Origin: a bacterium
GTDB taxonomy: Bacteria; Actinomycetota; Acidimicrobiia; Spongiisociales; ZC4RG35
Direction of reading: 5' to 3'
Length of the DNA: 41,458 nucleotides
Assembly: GCA_024639335.1 (NCBI GenBank)
Contig: JAHEIN010000008.1
Location: 1-41,458 of the forward strand
Part shown: positions 37,703-41,458 of the stretch, one piece after another
Layout: each line of letters begins with the position of its first letter
How positions within the stretch are numbered: the stretch's first letter is position 1
Translations under genes and position numbers: made by a program
Notes under the pieces: model-generated
The model's database searches: none
Told to the model about the DNA's origin: nothing
The model's input: only the letters and a program-made list of their open reading frames with translations

Positions 37703-39586
37703 TCACTCCGAGACGAGCGGGAGCGTCCGCTTGGTTGGCCGTCGTGGCTCGGCGCGCTGATAGAGCGTGGTTCGCTCGTAAGGTGTCCGGCCGACCCGTC
37801 CGATCGCCCGTTCGAAATCGTCCGGGCTGACTTCCTGGCCGTGAGACGCACCTGCCGACCGTGTGATGATCTCACCCATCAGCGTTCCTCCCAGGTCGTT
37901 GCAGCCGGCATCGAGCAGCCTGGCTCCGCCATCGAGTCCGAGCTTGACCCAACTCGCCTGGATGTTGTCGATGAGCCCGTCGAAGGCGAGTCTCGCCACC
38001 GCATGGATCAACACGACCTCATCCCATGTGGGGCCCGGCCTCGACCGTCCACGCAGGAAGATCGGCGAGCCCATGTGCACGAACGGCAGCGGCACGAACT
38101 CGGTGAATCCCCCCGTGCGCTGCTGGATCTGCCGGACCACTTCGTAGTGGTTGGCCCACGACCGGGGACCGTCGATGTGGCCGAACATGACCGTTGCCGT
38201 GGCCCTGAGCCCGAGCTCGTGGGCGGTGATCATCACATCGGCCCACTGGGCCGTTCGGATCTTGTCGGGACAGAGGTGCTCCCGGACCCGGTCATCGAGA
38301 ATCTCAGCGGCGGTACCCGGCAACGTTCCGAGGCCTGCCTCGGCGAGCCGTTCGAGAAAGTCTCGAACCGGGATGCCGAGCGTCTCGGCGCCCTGCCACA
38401 CCTCGAGCGGGGTGAAACCATGGATGTGCATCCCAGGCAGGCGCTTCTTGATCCCCTCGACCACACCGACGTAGAAATCACCGGTGAACTCGGGGTGGAT
38501 GCCTCCCTGGAGCGTCACCTCCGTGGCGCCTCGCTGCCAGGCCTCTTCGGCGCGATCGACGACTTCGTCGATGCCCATCAAGTAGGGGTCGCCGCGCAGG
38601 TTCAGACTGCGCGGCCCTTTCGAGAATGCACAGAACCCGCACCGGAAATAGCACATGTTCGTGTAGTTGATGTTCCTGTTGACCACATAGGAGACTTCGT
38701 CGCCATTGGTGCGGCGCCGCAACATGTCCGCTGTCCAGCCGATCGCATCGATCTGGTCTCCCCTGGCTCTGAACAGCGCCTCGAGCTCGTGGCGTGAGGG
38801 TGGCATGCCGGCGAGGGATCGTTCCAGGATCGGCCGCAGATCGCCGGACCCTTCGAGTTGCTCCGGTCCCGAGCCCCCGACCCAGCCCTGATCGCTCCAC
38901 TCCGCCGACAGCCGGCGCTGCGGCACCGGCGGCTCTTCGTCCATGCCCGGCGCCCAGCCGTACCGTGGGCGCGCCGCTCCCGAACCGTCGACCTGACGCA
39001 ACCATGCCGTGAACTGAACGGCGTCGAGCTCCGACCGAACCTCGTCGAGATCCACTCCGATCGGAAGCACAGACCGTTCGACGAGTCTCGTGCCTCCGAG
39101 GGCGTCTCGCAGCTCGCCCAGGCGCTCGGAGTCCCAGTCGCGCAAGACGAGGTCGCCGGCTCCGGCTGCGACGGCAGCGAGCCCCTGCGAAACGTCGTCC
39201 ACGAAGACCGAGATGGTGATGTCGAGTCCGGGGCGAGACATCCTCTGGGCGGCTGCGGCCACACCCGAGCGCGTGGTGCGCAAGAACGCGGCTCGAGTCC
39301 GCACGACCGCATCCATGGTCATGTCCTCGTTGTCCGAATGGACGATCGTCAGCCGCCAGCCGGGAACCTCCCCCAACGCGAGCGCGGCGTCGGGCTCGAG
39401 CACCCATCCGGTGGCGGGCGACTGCGGATTGGATGCAAGGGTCAGCAACCCGGCCGACGCCGCTCGTTCGACCTCCGAGGCATCGGTGGAGCCCACTTCG
39501 AGGGCGGTGGTGCATTCCTTGACTCTGGACTCCACGATCGCATCGGTGATGCGATCGGCAGGTCGAAGTCGGATGAACGTGATCAC
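37703..39586 (-). CDS. cofH: FO synthase subunit 2 (CofH-like radical SAM) with ~245-aa N-terminal extension
   Basis: VVNRNINYTNMCYFRCGFCAFSKGPRSLNLRGDPYL; GTG start overlapping the cofG stop by 4 bp. Confidence 0.88.
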   Translation of the reverse strand: MITFIRLRPADRITDAIVESRVKECTTALEVGSTDASEVERAASAGLLTLASNPQSPATGWVLEPDAALALGEVPGWRLTIVHSDNEDMTMDAVVRTRAAFLRTTRSGVAAAAQRMSRPGLDITISVFVDDVSQGLAAVAAGAGDLVLRDWDSERLGELRDALGGTRLVERSVLPIGVDLDEVRSELDAVQFTAWLRQVDGSGAARPRYGWAPGMDEEPPVPQRRLSAEWSDQGWVGGSGPEQLEGSGDLRPILERSLAGMPPSRHELEALFRARGDQIDAIGWTADMLRRRTNGDEVSYVVNRNINYTNMCYFRCGFCAFSKGPRSLNLRGDPYLMGIDEVVDRAEEAWQRGATEVTLQGGIHPEFTGDFYVGVVEGIKKRLPGMHIHGFTPLEVWQGAETLGIPVRDFLERLAEAGLGTLPGTAAEILDDRVREHLCPDKIRTAQWADVMITAHELGLRATATVMFGHIDGPRSWANHYEVVRQIQQRTGGFTEFVPLPFVHMGSPIFLRGRSRPGPTWDEVVLIHAVARLAFDGLIDNIQASWVKLGLDGGARLLDAGCNDLGGTLMGEIITRSAGASHGQEVSPDDFERAIGRVGRTPYERTTLYQRAEPRRPTKRTLPLVSE

Positions 39587-40719
39587 GGAGAAGCCTCCAT
39601 TTGAGGTGCGAGGGCGAAGCCCCGGTCGTCGGTGGCCGCTGCGACCTTGTCCACGAGACCGCGATCGATCCACGAGTCGTCGATGTATTCGGGGTACACG
39701 GGCAGTCGCGGCTTCAGGTCGAAACCGGCTGAGTTGGTCCGCGAGGTCAGTTCGTCGAGATGCGGCCAGGGAGCTTCGGGGTTGACCCAGTCGATCGTGA
39801 GTGGAGAGACCCCTCCCCAGTCGTTGATGCCGGCATCGAGATAGGTCTCGAAACGTTCGGTGAGGTTCGGCGGGACCTGGAGGTTGACCTCGGCACCCAA
39901 CAACCACCGGGCAACGGCCACCACCCGGGCGAACCACGCCGGGATCGGCTCGGCGTTGCCCCGCATCCGCGTGTCGGCCTTGGCACGGAAGTTCTGGATG
40001 ATCACTTCTTGGATGTGCCCGTAGCGGGCGTGCACCTCGCCAATGGCGAGAATCGAATCGACGATCTCCTCGTTGGTCTCGCCCAGACCGACGAGGATCC
40101 CGGTCGTGAAAGGAATGCGGAGCCGTCCAGCAGTCTCGATCGCCTCCATTCGGACCCCAGGGTCCTTGTCAGGGCACTCGTGGTGTGGCATTCCCGGTTC
40201 CATCAGTCGAGGCGAGATGTTCTCGAGCATCATCCCCATCGACACGTTCGAGGAGCGGAGCGCCGTCATCTCGTCTGCGGTCATCACCCCGGGATTGGCA
40301 TGAGGGAAGAGATCGGTCTCGGCGTTGACGAGCTCGGACATCTCCTCGACGTAGCCGATGGTCGTCGTATGGCCATGAGCGGCCAGGAACTCCCTCGCCT
40401 GACGCCATCGAGCCTCAGGCCGGTCGCCCAGCGTGAACAACGCCTCGGTGCATCTGTGAGCGTCACCGGCCCGAGCCACCGCAAGCACTTCGCCGGGCTC
40501 GAGGTACATACCGCCTGCTCCCGGCGGTTTGGCGAAGGTGCAATACGTGCAGGTGTCCCGGCACAGCGTGGTCAGTGGGATGAAGACCTTCCGGCTGTAC
40601 GTGACGACACGGCCATGACCTTCGTCTCTGAGGCGGGCCGCCTCACCGAGCAGAGCCGCCGTGTCGACGGCACCATCGAGGTAGGCCACCGCAAGCTCAC
40701 GATCGGGTGCAGGATGCAT
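39583..40719 (-). CDS. cofG: FO synthase subunit 1 (CofG-like radical SAM)
   Basis: YSRKVFIPLTTLCRDTCTYCTFAKPPG (CxxxCxxC), SPLTIDWVNPEAPWPHL. Confidence 0.92.
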   Translation of the reverse strand: MHPAPDRELAVAYLDGAVDTAALLGEAARLRDEGHGRVVTYSRKVFIPLTTLCRDTCTYCTFAKPPGAGGMYLEPGEVLAVARAGDAHRCTEALFTLGDRPEARWRQAREFLAAHGHTTTIGYVEEMSELVNAETDLFPHANPGVMTADEMTALRSSNVSMGMMLENISPRLMEPGMPHHECPDKDPGVRMEAIETAGRLRIPFTTGILVGLGETNEEIVDSILAIGEVHARYGHIQEVIIQNFRAKADTRMRGNAEPIPAWFARVVAVARWLLGAEVNLQVPPNLTERFETYLDAGINDWGGVSPLTIDWVNPEAPWPHLDELTSRTNSAGFDLKPRLPVYPEYIDDSWIDRGLVDKVAAATDDRGFALAPQMEASP

Positions 40720-40725
40720 GCCGAT

Positions 40726-40731
40726 ACGGTA
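40726..40731 (-). promoter_or_regulatory. Leaderless -10 candidate TACCGT-N6-ATG
   Basis: Upstream of cofG. Confidence 0.5.
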
Positions 40732-40754
40732 CCCGGTTCCCGGTTCTCGGTCCG
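40727..40754. repeat. Period-7 array overlapping the cofG promoter
   Basis: CGGTACC CGGTTCC CGGTTCT CGGTCCG. Confidence 0.65.
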
Positions 40755-40795
40755 CTCGCTACGCCGAGGCGTCCAGGACGTGAGACGTGTGACGC

Positions 40796-41458
40796 CTATC
40801 CCAGCGAACCGCTCGCTCCCACCACACCGCCGTCGACCGGCAGGACGACACCGGTGAGCCACCGAGCCTGATCCGAGCACAGATAGGTGATGGCAGCCGC
40901 CACGTCGATGGGCTCTCCGAGCACCTCGAGCGGATGGGTCGAGGCCGCACCGCGCTCGTCGGCAGACCACAACATCTCCGAAAGCTTCGTCTTCACGACA
41001 CCCGGGGCAACGGCATTGACCCGGATCTTCGGCGCCAGCTCGAATGCCAGTTGGTGCGTCAGATGTATCAGCGCCGCCTTCGAGATGTTGTAGGCACCCA
41101 GGAAAGGGGCCGGACGGATCCCGCCAACGGACGCGACGCTGACGATCACGCCACCGTTGTCTTTCATCCAGTGCCGGTGGGCGGCCCGGGCCCAGACGAG
41201 CGGGGCTCGTTGGTTCACGGCCCACGTCTTGTCGATCGCCCCCATCTCGGCCGACATGAGCGGACCACCAGAAGGGTTCGTTCCGGCATTGTTGACGAGG
41301 ATGTCGACGGACCCGAAGCGCTCAATCGCTTGCGCCATGGTCTGATCAGCGGCCTCGTCGACGTCTGCTCGTGCAGCCAAGGCCATCACCTTTTCGGAAG
41401 GGATCCCAGAGGCTACGAGATCCTCGGCGGCCTCCTCGATGTTCTCACTCCTCCTCGA
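40796..41458 (-). CDS. SDR-family oxidoreductase (N-terminus off window)
   Basis: VDILVNNAGTNPSG, GAYNISKAALIHLTHQLAFELAPKIRVNAVAPGVV, LPVDGG; frame open to the window end. Confidence 0.92.
   Translation of the reverse strand, partial: SRRSENIEEAAEDLVASGIPSEKVMALAARADVDEAADQTMAQAIERFGSVDILVNNAGTNPSGGPLMSAEMGAIDKTWAVNQRAPLVWARAAHRHWMKDNGGVIVSVASVGGIRPAPFLGAYNISKAALIHLTHQLAFELAPKIRVNAVAPGVVKTKLSEMLWSADERGAASTHPLEVLGEPIDVAAAITYLCSDQARWLTGVVLPVDGGVVGASGSLG

Noticed and set aside
1-41458. tRNA or rRNA genes
   Set aside because: No convincing T-loop GGTTCRANYCC with a matching acceptor stem seen by eye; a tRNAscan-SE run would be decisive.

Overview
41.5 kb high-GC chromosomal segment, apparently from an actinobacterium (Acidimicrobiia-like by gene content; inference only). 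It holds about 37 genes, mostly housekeeping: rimO (partial), PHP phosphatase, AI-2E-family permease, a glyoxylate-shunt operon (aceB-aceA plus an archaeal/type II GAPDH-like gene) divergent from a RamB/ScfR-like regulator, 2-oxoacid dehydrogenase E1a-E1b-E2, ftsK, rnj-dapA, thioredoxin, cyclophilin, dapB-M16 peptidase, DUF4230, a VWA/zincin-like + CobS/MoxR-like AAA operon, LOG protein, DinB/MPI-like protein-BtpA, a frameshifted enoyl-CoA hydratase pseudogene, HD-GYP, lhr-nei, DUF4032, cofG-cofH and an SDR (partial). No tRNA, rRNA, CRISPR or intact mobile element was seen. Most notable: (1) the two-gene VWA/AAA operon, whose ATPase reads GHMGTGKD (Walker A) and LINLSE (Walker B), an apparent reciprocal Ser/Thr-Asp exchange; (2) that operon is flanked by related period-7 repeat arrays, and other intergenic regions carry locus-specific heptad arrays; (3) TANNNT-N6-9-ATG/GTG occurs upstream of 13 transcription-unit-leading genes, a leaderless-promoter signature; (4) a type II GAPDH-like gene in the glyoxylate operon; (5) a CofH with a ~245-aa N-terminal extension. 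All calls are by eye from sequence and the ORF track; no database search was run.
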